64,000 nucleotides of DNA from Pyropia yezoensis (taxonomy: Eukaryota > Rhodophyta > Bangiophyceae > Bangiales > Bangiaceae): NCBI GenBank assembly GCA_009829735.1, contig CM020618.1, forward strand, positions 41,221,030-41,285,029, given 5' to 3'. The position numbers were made by a program, and so were the translations under genes. Under the pieces are notes generated by a model. It ran no database searches. It was given only the letters and a program-made list of their open reading frames with translations, and was not told the DNA's origin. Shown here one piece after another: positions 54,373 through 64,000 of this stretch. The first letter of the stretch is position 1. Every line of letters starts with the position of its first letter.

Positions 54373-56124
54373 CTACTCGTTTCCCGGGTCCGAGGAGTCC
54401 TTAGAGGTTTCGGTCTCCAGGTCAAAGTCCGTAGGAGCTTCCCTTGCCAGAGCCTCCGTGATGCTCTGTAAGGATGCCACTCGGATTGCGTGTACCTGTG
54501 CCTTGTCCATCTTGGAGGGTGCTCGCCGGTCAGCCCAGTTGACCGCCTTTGCAAACACCAGTCCTTGACGCTTGAGTTTCTCCTGGAGATCCTTGGGAAT
54601 GGTCGGGCACTGGTAGGACATGTGGTCCTCCTTCTGGCACAGCCAGCAAGACCGGAACCGCTGGTTCTTGACCTGCTTGGGGGCGACCAGGGAAGGTTGC
54701 TCCTTAGAAACGAAGCCGCCCTACTTGTCCCCTGACCCCACGGGTGAGGCCTCGCCAACTGCGAGTACCGGTACAGGGCTATCACCTCCCTTATACTTGT
54801 CGGGTCCGGGTCGAACTCGCGACAACGGCTTGGGAGTTGATACCATGGGAGCTTGGAGGGCCTTGGCTTGCCGATACTTGCCCTGGGTGTAGGCCATCAA
54901 CTGCTGGAAGGTATGTTCTTGATGTTCCTGGTTGTGGTTCTCCGCATCCACTTGAAGATATTCAGGAAGCCCTTCCGAGAAGATCATCTTGAGCCAGTCC
55001 TCAGGGTAAACGTCGCCACAAGCCTCGCTCATCTCCCGTACACGACGGGCGAAGGCCTCTGGAGTCTCTTGTCTTTCCATGGTTGCCCGGTTCAGACTGC
55101 CGACTGCTTTACGCAGGGAGTCCGCGTCAGCGTAGTTGAACAGGAGCCAGTTGACCGCCTCCGGATAACTCCCAACGGTACGCCCGACAATGTGTCCGGC
55201 AGAGTCTGGTAGAACCTGTGCAAACCGCTGTTCCGCTTTTCCGGTCATGAAGTTAACCGGGAGGTAGAGAGCCTTGCCCTCGGACACATCGTTGTCATTG
55301 CATGCCTTGAGAAACCGGCGCAGGAAGGCAAAGATAAGCGCCGGTCTCTTCCCGGAAAACTTAGGATGTCCCCCAAAGCTCGGCTGCATTCGCCGGTTCA
55401 GGGATGCCATCTTCTTGGCCATCTTCCGGTTGTAACCTTGGTCTTGGTTCTCCAGCCGGTAGTTACCCCAATACGTGACCTTGTTCAGGGTGGCATCTCC
55501 CACTTGGTGGGCAGAGAAGTCAAACTCGACTAGCCTGCGCCGGGTGGGACCGGGAGATGCATCCCAGTCATATCCCTCCTCAGTGCTGGAGGAACTGGTC
55601 TCGCTGGTGCTAGAGCGACGGCGACGACGCCGACGCCTTCGGCTGCTCCGGTTACCCGTCTTAGAGCTCCCCGCCCCATAGGATGCAAGGGGAGGAAAAG
55701 CTTGGCCGGTCCCAGGAGTCGAGGTCTCAGGGAGACCCGTAGAACCAGTCACAGCGGTGCCTCTGGCACTGCTAGTGCCCACAGGAAGAGGTGTATACAC
55801 CCAGCTGCCATGTGTGGGTCCAGGAGTAAACACACCAGGGGCTATCCCTGGAGGTTGAGGAGTAGAACCGACAGGAGGGCTGCGAGCGGACTCAAACGCC
55901 GTTGACCCCCCGGTGGCTCCCACAGAAGGAACAGCCGGAGGAACGGGAGCAGGAGGTGCTTGGCCGCCTGTAGACTCCAGTCCGCTACCGGATGTCACAC
56001 CCAGGTCTGCTTCACCCGCAGGGAGAACGCCGGGTTGGGCACCGTCCCCCGCGGTGACCAGGGATGCGTCAAGGGACGTGGGGTCTACCCCTTCGGGCAC
56101 CGTCGTGCCAGGGAGGGTAGCCAT
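54373..56124 (-). pseudogene. gypsy copy 2 gag
   Basis: Starts at ATG 56124 and ends at TGA 54373. A single in-frame TAG at 54721-54723 stands where copy 1 has TGG (NKWGGF). The N-terminal region is Pro/Thr/Gly-rich with an Arg-rich patch (RRRRRRRRS). The capsid-like part has KMAKKMASLNRRMQPSFGGH, RRFLKACNDNDVSEGKALYL, VNFMTGKAEQRF and GSYPEAVNWLLFNY. The nucleocapsid has one CX2CX4HX4C knuckle (CWLCQKEDHMSYQC). Gag forms the virus-like particle. Confidence 0.9.
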
Positions 56125-56314
56125 GTTGGTCTCTTGACAGCCACAGTCCAGTTGCCTGCGTGTCCAAAGATCGCAAGACCACAAGAGAGGGGTTGGAGAG
56201 CCAGGAATGGGATTCCCGTGAACGGGCGCAAATAATTCCCAAACCACAGAAAAAGACAGAACAGGAACAACCCAACCGCTGCTCCCAAATGTCTCTTCTC
56301 AAACACTCCGACCA

Positions 56315-56332
56315 TCCCCTGCTGCTCCACCA
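56315..56332 (-). other. primer-binding site, gypsy copy 2
   Basis: TGGTGGAGCAGCAGGGG on the minus strand, 4 bases from the 5' LTR. Matches copy 1 except one base. Confidence 0.6.
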
Positions 56333-56336
56333 AATA

Positions 56337-56907
56337 TGTGGTATAAAACTCGATCCTCTCAGACACGTGTCAACATCCCTCGGGGGAAAGGGACAGGTAA
56401 AACAGAAAGGGGAACTACGAGAATGGTATACCTGTTGCCTCACGTGCCTGCTCGCAGAGCAAATAGATACGCACGGTAGTGCACACGGGGAAGAGGAAAG
56501 CAAACACGCGGTTGTCTTTTTCCTGAGGGCGCGGGCCAAGGGCGCCTCGCTGTCCCTAACGTGCATCTGGGGGAGCCTCGGCACGTTGGCCAGGTAGCCC
56601 CCCCCCCATAACCCCGAGTGGCCCCGACCCGAGTCTAACCTCGTCAGGGCGGGGGCCACTATCACTACTAATTCTATTCCCACTCACTAATCTCACACTC
56701 AATTTCTCTCAAATCAAGTCCCTCACAAATATGCAAAAACCCATCAGAAATCCCTCTCTCACGTGTGGATAGCGTAGTCCACCGCATCCCAGTGCCGGCC
56801 ACGGGTTACGGCCGCCAACCATCACCACACGGCGGGCGTGTTCTGGCACCTGGTGCCCTCTGGTTGTAGTCCCGGGTCGGCGCCAAGTCGGGGCCAGGGA
56901 TGCTACA
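56337..56907 (-). repeat. 5' LTR of gypsy copy 2 (571 bp)
   Basis: Same ends as the 3' LTR (minus TGTAGCATCC...TATACCACA). The right flank passes straight into the truncated ORF at 56908. Confidence 0.9.
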
Positions 56908-58016
56908 GGCACCCCCTGTCATCGCTGACGCCGACGGGGCTGGCAGAAGCTGTTCTTGTCGCCGCCTGTCAGGTACACGTCGAGGAAACGGACGATGACG
57001 TGCGCAATATGGTGACACAGGCGGCGCTGAAGCTGGGCTTGCGCGGGTATGTCATGTCATGCGGGCAGTACTCCGCGGCTCACATTGCGGAGTTCTTGTG
57101 CAACAAGTTTCCGCCGATGATGCAGGAGATGTACCTGCCGTGCGTGGCGGGTGGCATTGTAAAAGTCCATGCACAGGCAGCGGCAGCTGCAGAGCGTCAC
57201 GCCGATACACAGTCACTCCCACCTGTTATTCGCGTTCGGCCGCCGCCTCGTGGGCGTCCTGCTGTCAACGATGCCGACCCTGTCGACGTCAACGCAGTGT
57301 CATCCACCGGTAGACGTGGCGGCACACACACATCTACTGAGCCGGTCGGAGAAGATGCGATTGCGGGCGGTGCTGCCGCGGATGACACGAGTGTACGTGC
57401 ACCGCCCTCGGCTGGCCCAGCAGCTGTGATGCAGCCTGCTGGCGCGGGTGTTTTCGGGCGGCCTGTGGTCTTCGGGGAGTTGAGTGGGCCTCCAGTTGCG
57501 ACAGGGAGTCTACCGGTTGCTGCCCTCTTCGTGCAGCGGTTAAACTTCAACCTGTGTGGCGGTCGCGCTGCACGTGCACCTGTCACAGCACCCGTTTCAA
57601 GCGGAGCTCGTGTTGGAGCGACGCCCATGTACGGCCAGACGCCCGACCACTCCCTTGCCTATGGTGGTCTCGGCCCTGGCGTGAATGTACGCCGTGTTGG
57701 GGATTTCTCCCAACCGATGCAGCCGGTGAGCGGCGGTGGTCCTGCTGCTGCTTGTCTGCAAGTCTCTGGGATTGCTGTGTCTGCCGTGCCCGCAGCTGCT
57801 TCTGCCTTTGAGGTCATGGCCGCACCCGCCGCGTTATATGATGGGACACCCGGCGGTCCCACTTCTGCTGCTGCTTGTGTGCAAGTCTCTGGGGCTGCTG
57901 TGTCTGCTGTGCCCGCAGCTGCTCCTGCCTGTGAGGTCGTTGCCACTCCCGCTGCCTGTTATGATGGGACACCCGGCGGTCTTACTCCTGGTACTGCGCT
58001 CGAGCCCAGGTCATAA
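56908..58016 (+). CDS. hypothetical protein with 41-residue repeats, 5' end cut by the LTR
   Basis: Open from the LTR edge to TAA 58014-58016; first ATG after the LTR is 57009. The first 75 residues look globular (QAALKLGLRGYVMSCGQYSA, HIAEFLCNKFPPMMQEMYLP). A Gly/Ala/Pro-rich middle follows, then two 41-residue (123-bp) near-identical units (AAACxQVSGxAVSAVPAAA, PAAxYDGTPGG). No recognised domain. The gypsy insertion probably removed its start. It converges with the Tc1-like transposase and may be unrelated to it. Confidence 0.5.
57748..57994. repeat. 123-bp tandem duplication in the hypothetical ORF
   Basis: Two in-frame copies, sharing GCTGCTGCTTGT, TGCAAGTCTCTGGG and ATGATGGGACACCCGGCGGT. 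About nine residues of 41 differ. Confidence 0.8.
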
Positions 58017-58300
58017 GTGTAGCCGTCAATGCACTGCGTCGGCATGAAGTTGTGGGCGCGAAGACGTCGGAGCCTGCGTCGGTGACGTACACGTCGCGGA
58101 CTTCGCATGTGATGTGCTTTCGCACGCGGCGAGGGTGTGTGTTAGAATTTGCGCGGTGGTCTAAGCGTGCGCAGTGGCTGGGGGGGGAGGGCAGCTGCGG
58201 GCGCCCAACAGCAGGCGCCCGCCACTACAGGCGCAGGAGAATGGAATGCATGCGCGGTCATCGCCGTCTTGGCAGTGACGCCAGATCTCTTTTTTTATCT

Positions 58301-59365
58301 CTATGTGTGCAACAGCCATTCTGCGGCTGTCCACTGCAGCAACAAAGCATCCATGGTCATCTGCACTCGCACGAACTGTCCCATGATTTTCGCGTGTGTC
58401 AGCATCATCGCCGCGTCGGCCAGCAACCGTCGAGGCTTGTCCTGATACCGACTGTCAAAGTAGACAAGGTCGCGGATGTGCCTCTTCAATTCATTGAACA
58501 CCCCCTCGATAGGTTGAAGGTTGGGGGAGTAGGTGGGGAGCCTGATGTAGTATACGCCATTCTCCTGCAGGAAGTCGTCCCCTTGCTGGTCATGGATGCC
58601 AGCGTTATCAAATAACAGCACGCTGTTGGCCGGCTGCAGGTCCCACGGCAGGTTGGGCTGGTACTTCCCTATCGCCTCCACTTGCATCAGGTCTTCCAGG
58701 AACAGCCGCCAGTCATCCGAGTTTTGGGCAGGCCCCAACACCACCGTCTGCATCCATAGAACACCCGCGCTGGCGCTGACCGCCATCATCGTGCTCGTCT
58801 TCGGAGTGGTACGTGGGTCTCGGTCGAGCAGCACGCACGAGCTGTTGCGCTGCGACCTGCCGTACTTCCTGTACGAGTCCTCACCCGATTTATGCGTCTC
58901 GTCGATACTGACGATGCACCGCATTGGAATCTGGCTCATGGTCTGCGCGAACTGCCGCTGGTTGTTCAGGTTGCGCTCATGGAACAGCCTCTCAATCTTC
59001 TTCCGCGTATAGCCATGGTAGCGTAGCACACGGTAGACAGTGGCAGCGCTGGCGTGGACGTCGGCGAGCTCGTCAGACATGCTTCTCAGGTCCTTCAGAA
59101 GCTTGACGTGGTCCTTCAGGAACGCAGCCGGTTCTGCCTCTACCAGGTGCATCACAGCAGCAGCGAGCGGAGACGAGAAGATGGCGGCGTCAAAGTGCGC
59201 GTTCTGACGCTCCTCATTCTGCCACACTGTCCCCGCGTCCTCCCACCGGCCAACCCAGCGGCGCAGAGACCGGGGCGAGCAGCCGATGATGTCTGCCACC
59301 TCCTCCTGGTTGTATTTTTCGGAATACAATCCAAGTGCGTGCAGTCTCTCCTGCTCAGAGAACAT
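58301..59365 (-). CDS. Tc1/mariner (IS630)-like transposase
   Basis: 354 residues from ATG 59365 (MFSEQERLHALGLYSEKY); the frame is open to 59632, but that part is not transposase-like. The N-terminal helix-turn-helix is NQEEVADIIGCSPRSLRRWVGRWEDAG. The second HTH part is AATVYRVLRYHGYTRKKIER. The DDE core is Asp in CIVSIDETHKSGEDS, Asp in SVLLFDNAGIHD and Glu in YSPNLQPIEGVFNELKRHI, with 33 residues between the second Asp and the Glu (34 in classic Tc1). The length is that of a complete transposase and no stop or frameshift is seen. I could not find terminal inverted repeats or the TA duplications. Confidence 0.88.
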   Translation of the reverse strand: MFSEQERLHALGLYSEKYNQEEVADIIGCSPRSLRRWVGRWEDAGTVWQNEERQNAHFDAAIFSSPLAAAVMHLVEAEPAAFLKDHVKLLKDLRSMSDELADVHASAATVYRVLRYHGYTRKKIERLFHERNLNNQRQFAQTMSQIPMRCIVSIDETHKSGEDSYRKYGRSQRNSSCVLLDRDPRTTPKTSTMMAVSASAGVLWMQTVVLGPAQNSDDWRLFLEDLMQVEAIGKYQPNLPWDLQPANSVLLFDNAGIHDQQGDDFLQENGVYYIRLPTYSPNLQPIEGVFNELKRHIRDLVYFDSRYQDKPRRLLADAAMMLTHAKIMGQFVRVQMTMDALLLQWTAAEWLLHT

Positions 59366-59632
59366 CGCAGCAGCCGTGACGGAGCGCAAAGCAAAGCAGA
59401 TGCAGTGCATCCACCAGGGCATCCACCGAAGCCGTGCGTAACGCGACACGCACCGCACTGTAGAGATCTTTGCTGCACGGGCACCATTGGTCGTGCGGTC
59501 CGATGGCGGTAAGTTGTGAGGGAAGGAACTCCCTCCTGACGGTCTGTCCCTGGGCGGTCGCCAATCTTTGCAGACGTTCCCGGATTGCCGGCCGCTTCGG
59601 ACTTCTTTCCAAAAGTGGTCGAATCCATGCAT

Positions 59633-60125
59633 TCGTCAGTCGACACTGAATCGATCGGCCGGCACCAAGCCGACATTACAGTAAGCGACCTGCTCCCAAT
59701 TTCTGCCCCGAAATTCGTGATCACAGCCGAGGCAGACCCCGCGAGATGTGGGGCCGTCGTCGCCCGCCGTTCGACTACCGTCGTCAGCATCATGGACGTC
59801 GTCACATCCGTCGTTCTCATACCACGACGCAGCACCCTGCGAGCACCTTGGCTTCTGATGCAGTATGTCACATGGTGACGACGTGGGGGCGAGAATGGTA
59901 CGTTGGATGGTCGGGTGATTGGTCTTCTCGTAGATGTGCGTCGGTCATCACCCTGGTCCTCTCAGCTGTCATGCGGGACGGACTTGATGCGTCAGACGTA
60001 GTTGGGGGAGTCTCTTGCACGACCCGTGAGGCTCCCGGTCGTGTCGCAGACGCTGAATCCGATACTGACCCGGGTGCACTCTTGTCTTTTTCTCCACATT
60101 CACTCGCCTGGTGCAGTTGCCATCT
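59633..60125. other. intergenic, nothing recognised
   Basis: Between the transposase frame and the Gly/Ala-rich gene. Should contain one end of the Tc1-like element, but no inverted repeat was identified. Confidence 0.35.
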
Positions 60126-62182
60126 ATGTCGATTGATCAGATGCCGCGGTGTGCGCGCGCTGCGGGTGATCGCCGCGCCGACAGGGGCGACGGCAGCTCT
60201 GCGGTCCGTCGGCGCGTTGCGCTGGGCGCCAGCGGCGGCATCGGGGGGGGTGGGGGGGGGGGGGGGGGGTGGCCGGTGGCCGGGCGTTCTCCCTCACCGG
60301 CGGCAGAACGCCTGGCTGCCTTTGCCGGGGCGTCGGGGGGGGGCAGTGGCGGCGGTGGCAGCAGCGGCGGTGGCGGCGGCGGCGGTAGCACTGCTTCCGC
60401 CACAGCCGCCGCTGCCGCTGCTGGTGCCGCCGCCGCCGCCGCCACGACCGTAGGTAGCCGCCTCCACCGGCACCGTCACACCATCCTGCGGTCGCTGGCG
60501 GCTGGCGACGCGGCCGCGGCGGGCGCCGCGCTTGACGCCGCCCGTGAAGAGGAGCTGGTGGCGGTGGGCCGCGGCGGGCCGGGTGGGTCGGCCGCGGCCG
60601 TGAACGCGGCGGCGGGGCGGCTGCGACTGCTGGGCGACGTCAAGGCCGCCGCGGCGGGGGTGCTGCAGCTAGAGCAGGCGACGGTCCCGGTGGCGGTGGC
60701 GGCGGGGTGCCGTGGGGAGAGGGGAGCACCCGGGCGCGGCGTCTACCGCACCACCGCGTCGGCGTCGGCGGCGGCGGCGGCGGCGGCGCTTGCGGCCGCC
60801 GAGGCGCGGTGGCGCGTCGAGGCGCGGACGCTGTGGCCCGCCGGCCGGGCCGTGCGGTCCGATCTGACCGCCACCGCCGCTGCGCCACGACGGTGGCGCT
60901 GCTCTACCGCCTGGCGGGAGTGCTGCGGCTGGGCGACCGACACCGCCGGCTGCGCGCCGACGCGGCGGCGCACCTGATGGCCACCGCCCCTGCTGGCGCG
61001 GGCTGGGCGCACGCCGGCCGGGTGGTGCGCGCAGTGGCGGCGGCCGGGGGGGGGGAGAGGGAGGTGGGGGAGGGGGGGAGCCCCCGTGGGGCTGCTGCGA
61101 CCGTCGTCGACGCGGACGCGGCGGCCATCCGGCTGGCAGGCGCCAAGGTCCTGTGGGCGGCGGGGGAGGACAGCAACTTCCGTTCACGCGCGCTGCGGGC
61201 CGTCCTGCGGCTGGTGGCTGACCTCGGCGCCCGCCTCCCCGATGGCAGCCGCGGCGGCGGAGGCGGCAAGGGCACGGCGCGCGGTGGCACGGCGGCGGTT
61301 CCGCCGCCGCCAGCCGACGAGGCCGCCGCGGTGACGGCGACGACCGCGGGTGCCCACCCCAGAGGCAGTTGACGTCGCGGTGGGCCCCGCCGCCGCCGCC
61401 GCCGCGGTGGAGCTGTCGGCGGTCCGCGCTGAGGCTTTTCGCGCCGTCGCCCGCTGGTCGGCCGACACGCAGGCAGAGCAGGCGCGAAAGGTGTTTGACA
61501 CGATTCTCGGCCTGGGCGTTGCCGCATGAGGGGGGGGGGGGGGGGGACGGTCCGTCCGCGGCGGCGGCGGCGGCGGCGGCGGCGGCAGCGGCCGGCGACG
61601 CCGCCTCAGCCGCCGCCGACCAGGACCTGCTGCACCTTGATGAAGACGACACGGACAGCGTCGACGGTGGCGGCGGTGGTGGTGATGTCCGGCACCCCGA
61701 CGCCCTGAACGCTTCCGAGGTCGACGCTGCAACTGGTGGCGACGGCGACGGCGGCGGCGGTGGTGGTGGCGGCGGCGCCGACGCCAGCATCGCCGCCTGG
61801 TCGGTGCTGACGCGGATGGCGGAGAAGCTGCGGGGCGTCCACGAGCGGGAGACGCTCAGCGTGCCCAACGACGTGGCCCTGCTGGTGGTGGAGGAAACGG
61901 CGGTGGAGATTCTGGCGCCCATGTACATTGGGTGGATGATGTTTCTGGAGCGCTGCGGGTAGAGGGGCGGGGAGAGGGTGAGGGGGGGAGGGAGGGCGGT
62001 CCGTCCGCGGCGGCAGCGGCGGCAGCGGCCGGCGACGCCGCCGCAGCCGCCCCCAACCAGGACCTGCTGCACCTGGAAGAGGACGACACGGACAGCGTCG
62101 ACGGTGGCGGCGGTGGTGGTGGTGTCCGGCACCCCGACGCCCTGAACGCTGTCGAGGTCGACGCTGCCACTGGTGGCGACGG

Positions 62183-62215
<33 letters not shown>

Positions 62216-62522
62216 CGACGCCAGCATCGCTGCCTGGTCGTTGCTGACGCAGATAGTCGGGGTCCTGGCGGTGGCTGCTGCCGCCGCAGCCGCCGCAGCC
62301 CTCTCGCGCGGGCTCGCCCTTTCCCCCTCTGACCTGCCCGCCGGGTGGGCGGCGACGCTGTTGAGCAGCCACCCACTGGCGGGCGCCACCCCCCCCTTTC
62401 CCCCCAAGCTGGTGACCTGGTACCAACTGCACCCGCAAGCCGACGTGCCGTCACGGGTGGCCGACTGGTGCTTGTCCGAGCGCCCCTCGAGGGCCGTCTG
62501 CGTGTGTCAACGCCACCTCTGA
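60126..62522 (+). CDS. Gly/Ala-rich hypothetical protein region, frames broken or spliced
   Basis: Plus-strand coding-like sequence in several frames: 60126-60977, about 60840-61372, about 61350-61529, 61369-61962 and 61932-62522. The N-terminus is Gly/Ser-rich with G-runs at 60246-60272. Helical Ala/Leu/Arg-rich stretches follow (LRSLAAGDAAAAGAALDAAREEEL, LLYRLAGVLRLGDRHRRLRAD, RLAGAKVLWAAGEDSNFRSR). Later segments have DEDDTDSVDGGGG and ADASIAAWSVLTRMAEKLRG. The frame changes could be introns or indels; I could not settle splice sites. The helical repeats vaguely recall vesicle-tether or repeat proteins, but no family is claimed. Confidence 0.35.
61545..62257. repeat. direct duplication of about 270 bp at 437-bp spacing
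   Basis: 61545-61820 and about 61995-62257 share the GCGGCGGC tract, CAGGACCTGCTGCACCT, GACACGGACAGCGTCGACGG, GTCCGGCACCCCGACGCCCT and GCCGACGCCAGCATCGC. Both copies encode the same DEDDTDSVDGGGG...ADASIAAWS segment, in different frames. Confidence 0.85.
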
Positions 62523-62697
62523 AAAATACACGAAACTCCACATTACCAATATGCACGCACCCTCCTCACAGGACACCGATTGAAAGATGTCATGGCGCGA
62601 GCAAAGGGAGAAATAGAAAGCACATGCGACGCAAACGGTTGCAGCCAACGAACGCAAGCAGCAGGAAAGGACAGCACGCACCGAGACCCTCCACCTC
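62523..62697. other. short intergenic gap
   Basis: Converging ends of the Gly/Ala-rich region and the zinc-finger gene. No terminator or polyadenylation motif recognised. Confidence 0.4.
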
Positions 62698-64000
62698 CTA
62701 AGCGTCGCAGTAGTGCCGTTGAAAAGTACTGTTTGAACGGAAAACTCGCTGACAATGACGACATGTCAAACGGACAAGCGCGCCCCCAGGCAGACGAATA
62801 GCAAGACGATTGGGGTCGACCATGGGCCCCTTGCCCTTCGTGATCTTGCGCACCGGCTCCTTAGCCTCGTATTGACGACGGCCGCTGCCGTTGCCAACAC
62901 CGCCGTGACGACCTCCATGCCCGTCGCCAGCGCGGGCTCCCGCCTGACTGGACCGACGGCGCGGGCTGCGGCTGTAACTGCTGCTGCGACGCCGCCACCC
63001 CCGCCCAGTGAAATCGATACGGCCGCTGCTTCTGCCGCTGGTACTGCTGCTTCTGGAAGAGGGGCTCCAGGCGCGACGACGGTAGTCACGTGCGTTGCGA
63101 CTGCGCGACCTGCGGCGACTTCTCCGAGGGCTGCGAATGCGCGACCGGGAGCTGCGCGAAGAGGTGCCGCGGCTGCGACGGCTTGACGCGCGACCGCTTC
63201 CGCTGCGGCTCCGGATGCGCTTGCGGCTGCGGTGGTTGTTGGGGTCGCGCCCCTCGCCGCGCACAGTAGTCGGAGTGAGCCAAGTGTCGGGGTCCCCCGA
63301 CGTCCCCGCGACGCGACCACCAGCACGTGCCCCAGACACTTCGTCAGCACCGGTTACAGCGCGAGCAGCATGCGGCCGCGCCGGTGCTGCGGTCGATCGC
63401 GCCACTGGCGGCGCCGCCGGGACAGCCGGCACATGCGGCCCAGGCGGCTCGGCCGGTGAAGGTACAGACGGCGCAGGCTCCGCCGGCGCAGCGGGCGCTG
63501 CAGAGTGCACCATGTGCATGTCTGGCAAACCGATGAACTCCAACATGTCGCCGCCGTCCCGCGTAAACTCGTCCCGCACCCGCCTCACAGTCGCTGCCAG
63601 GTTCATCAGCGAAGCCTTGTCGTTCATCCGCTGCAGCAGCAGTAGGGATTGTTCGTGAGCGCGCCCAGTGCAATGCCGAAGCATGGCCACCGGTGAGTCG
63701 ACGGCGCTGTTACACGCAGAGCACCACCATCGCTCGAAGTTCATCTCGCGCAAATGCGCAGGGGGTGCCGCCTCCTGGTGCCGCATCAACGCCATCCGCT
63801 TCTTGTGCGGCTGCCCAGCCAGATGCTGCTCCATTGGCGCCCGAGAACAAAGGTACTTGCGGCAGGCATTGCAAATGAGGAAGGTGGAGTTCGCTACACT
63901 CTTGACGCAGGGCGGAAAACCTATGGCAGGCTCAAGATCAGCTCGCGGTCCGGCACCGCCGGCGACATCATAGTGGTAGCCGCCGTCCGCATCATAGTCA
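62698..64000 (-). CDS. zinc-finger/RS-domain protein, 3' part (5' end beyond window)
   Basis: At least 433 codons with no stop, ending at TAG 62698-62700. Two U1/matrin-type fingers stand in order: CNACRKYLCSRAPMEQHLAG with QPHKK after it, and CSACNSAVDSPVAMLRHCTG with RAHEQ (CX2C...HX5H). A Pro/Ala-rich linker follows, then about 100 residues rich in Arg-Ser dipeptides and related RRS/SRS motifs, a basic Gly region, and a C-terminal CRHCQRVFRSNSTFQRHYC finger. U1-type fingers bind RNA or dsRNA, and RS domains mediate spliceosomal contacts, so a nuclear pre-mRNA factor is the best guess. The first window residues (DYDADGGYHYDV) are already coding. Orthology not established. Confidence 0.7.
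   Translation of the reverse strand, partial: DYDADGGYHYDVAGGAGPRADLEPAIGFPPCVKSVANSTFLICNACRKYLCSRAPMEQHLAGQPHKKRMALMRHQEAAPPAHLREMNFERWWCSACNSAVDSPVAMLRHCTGRAHEQSLLLLQRMNDKASLMNLAATVRRVRDEFTRDGGDMLEFIGLPDMHMVHSAAPAAPAEPAPSVPSPAEPPGPHVPAVPAAPPVARSTAAPARPHAARAVTGADEVSGARAGGRVAGTSGDPDTWLTPTTVRGEGRDPNNHRSRKRIRSRSGSGRASSRRSRGTSSRSSRSRIRSPRRSRRRSRSRNARDYRRRAWSPSSRSSSTSGRSSGRIDFTGRGWRRRSSSYSRSPRRRSSQAGARAGDGHGGRHGGVGNGSGRRQYEAKEPVRKITKGKGPMVDPNRLAIRLPGGALVRLTCRHCQRVFRSNSTFQRHYCDA

Larger units (their letters stand above)
47318..56907 (-). mobile_element. Ty3/gypsy chromovirus-like element copy 2, nearly full length
   Basis: 9.6 kb with two 571-bp LTRs. On the minus strand: 5' LTR (56337-56907), primer-binding site, gag, protease, RT, RNase H, integrase with chromodomain, then a long ORF on the opposite strand, a purine tract and the 3' LTR (47318-47888). 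The flanks (...GTCATG left, GGCAC... right) do not show a 5-bp target duplication. Gag-pol carries a handful of breaks, so it is recently dead or almost alive. Same family as copy 1. Confidence 0.92.

Noticed and set aside
60669..62438. 589-codon minus-strand frame
   Set aside because: Pro/Arg/Ala-rich shadow of the Gly/Ala-rich plus-strand region; no domain-like segment.
1..64000. tRNA, rRNA and CRISPR arrays
   Set aside because: I looked for T-arm/acceptor patterns, rRNA-like conserved words and regularly spaced short repeats. The only tRNA-like match is the retrotransposon primer-binding site, and the tandem repeats lack unique spacers.

Overview
The window is GC-rich nuclear DNA of a eukaryote. 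Evidence: genes with GT-AG spliceosomal introns (calmodulin at 37689-38988, and both genes of a large DNA transposon), LTR and tyrosine-recombinase retroelements, Harbinger, Tc1/mariner, hAT-like and CACTA-like DNA transposons, a multi-kilobase tandem array, and an RS-domain zinc-finger protein. There is no operon structure. The mix would suit a GC-rich alga or other protist, perhaps a bangiophyte red alga, but that is inference; nothing here fixes the lineage.

Layout. 1-3002: 3' part of a Harbinger transposase with one in-frame stop, and a convergent two-part ORF that may be its partner. 3700-5205: C-rich minisatellite and an F-box-like gene split by a 348-bp hAT-type MITE with an 8-bp target duplication. 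7612-9379: decayed chromodomain Ty3/gypsy pol fragment on the plus strand.

10225-34512 is one nested stack on the minus strand. The outer layer is a Ty3/gypsy element (copy 1). Inside its gag lies a PAT-like DIRS retroelement (14716-32896) with the diagnostic A1...B1-A2-B2 split direct repeats. Inside the DIRS gag lies a 12.8-kb DNA transposon (19225-32013) with 21-bp inverted ends. It carries a four-exon transposase gene (plus strand) and a head-to-head multi-exon accessory gene (minus strand) in which all five introns are phase 0.

34513-41132 holds an ORF built of 35-residue repeats, the calmodulin gene and low-complexity DNA. 41133-47026 is a 2,280-bp tandem array (2.6 near-identical units). 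47318-56907 is a nearly complete second copy of the same gypsy family, with 571-bp LTRs, primer-binding site, purine tract, gag and pol. It also has a long ORF on the opposite strand between pol and the 3' LTR, the feature I find most novel. 56908-64000 holds an LTR-truncated repeat ORF, a Tc1/mariner-like transposase, a Gly/Ala-rich gene region with an internal duplication, and the 3' part of an RS-rich zinc-finger gene that leaves the window.

Most coding DNA here belongs to mobile elements. The clear host genes are calmodulin and, more tentatively, the zinc-finger/RS protein and the broken F-box gene. The two gypsy copies calibrate each other: every break in one can be read against the other.
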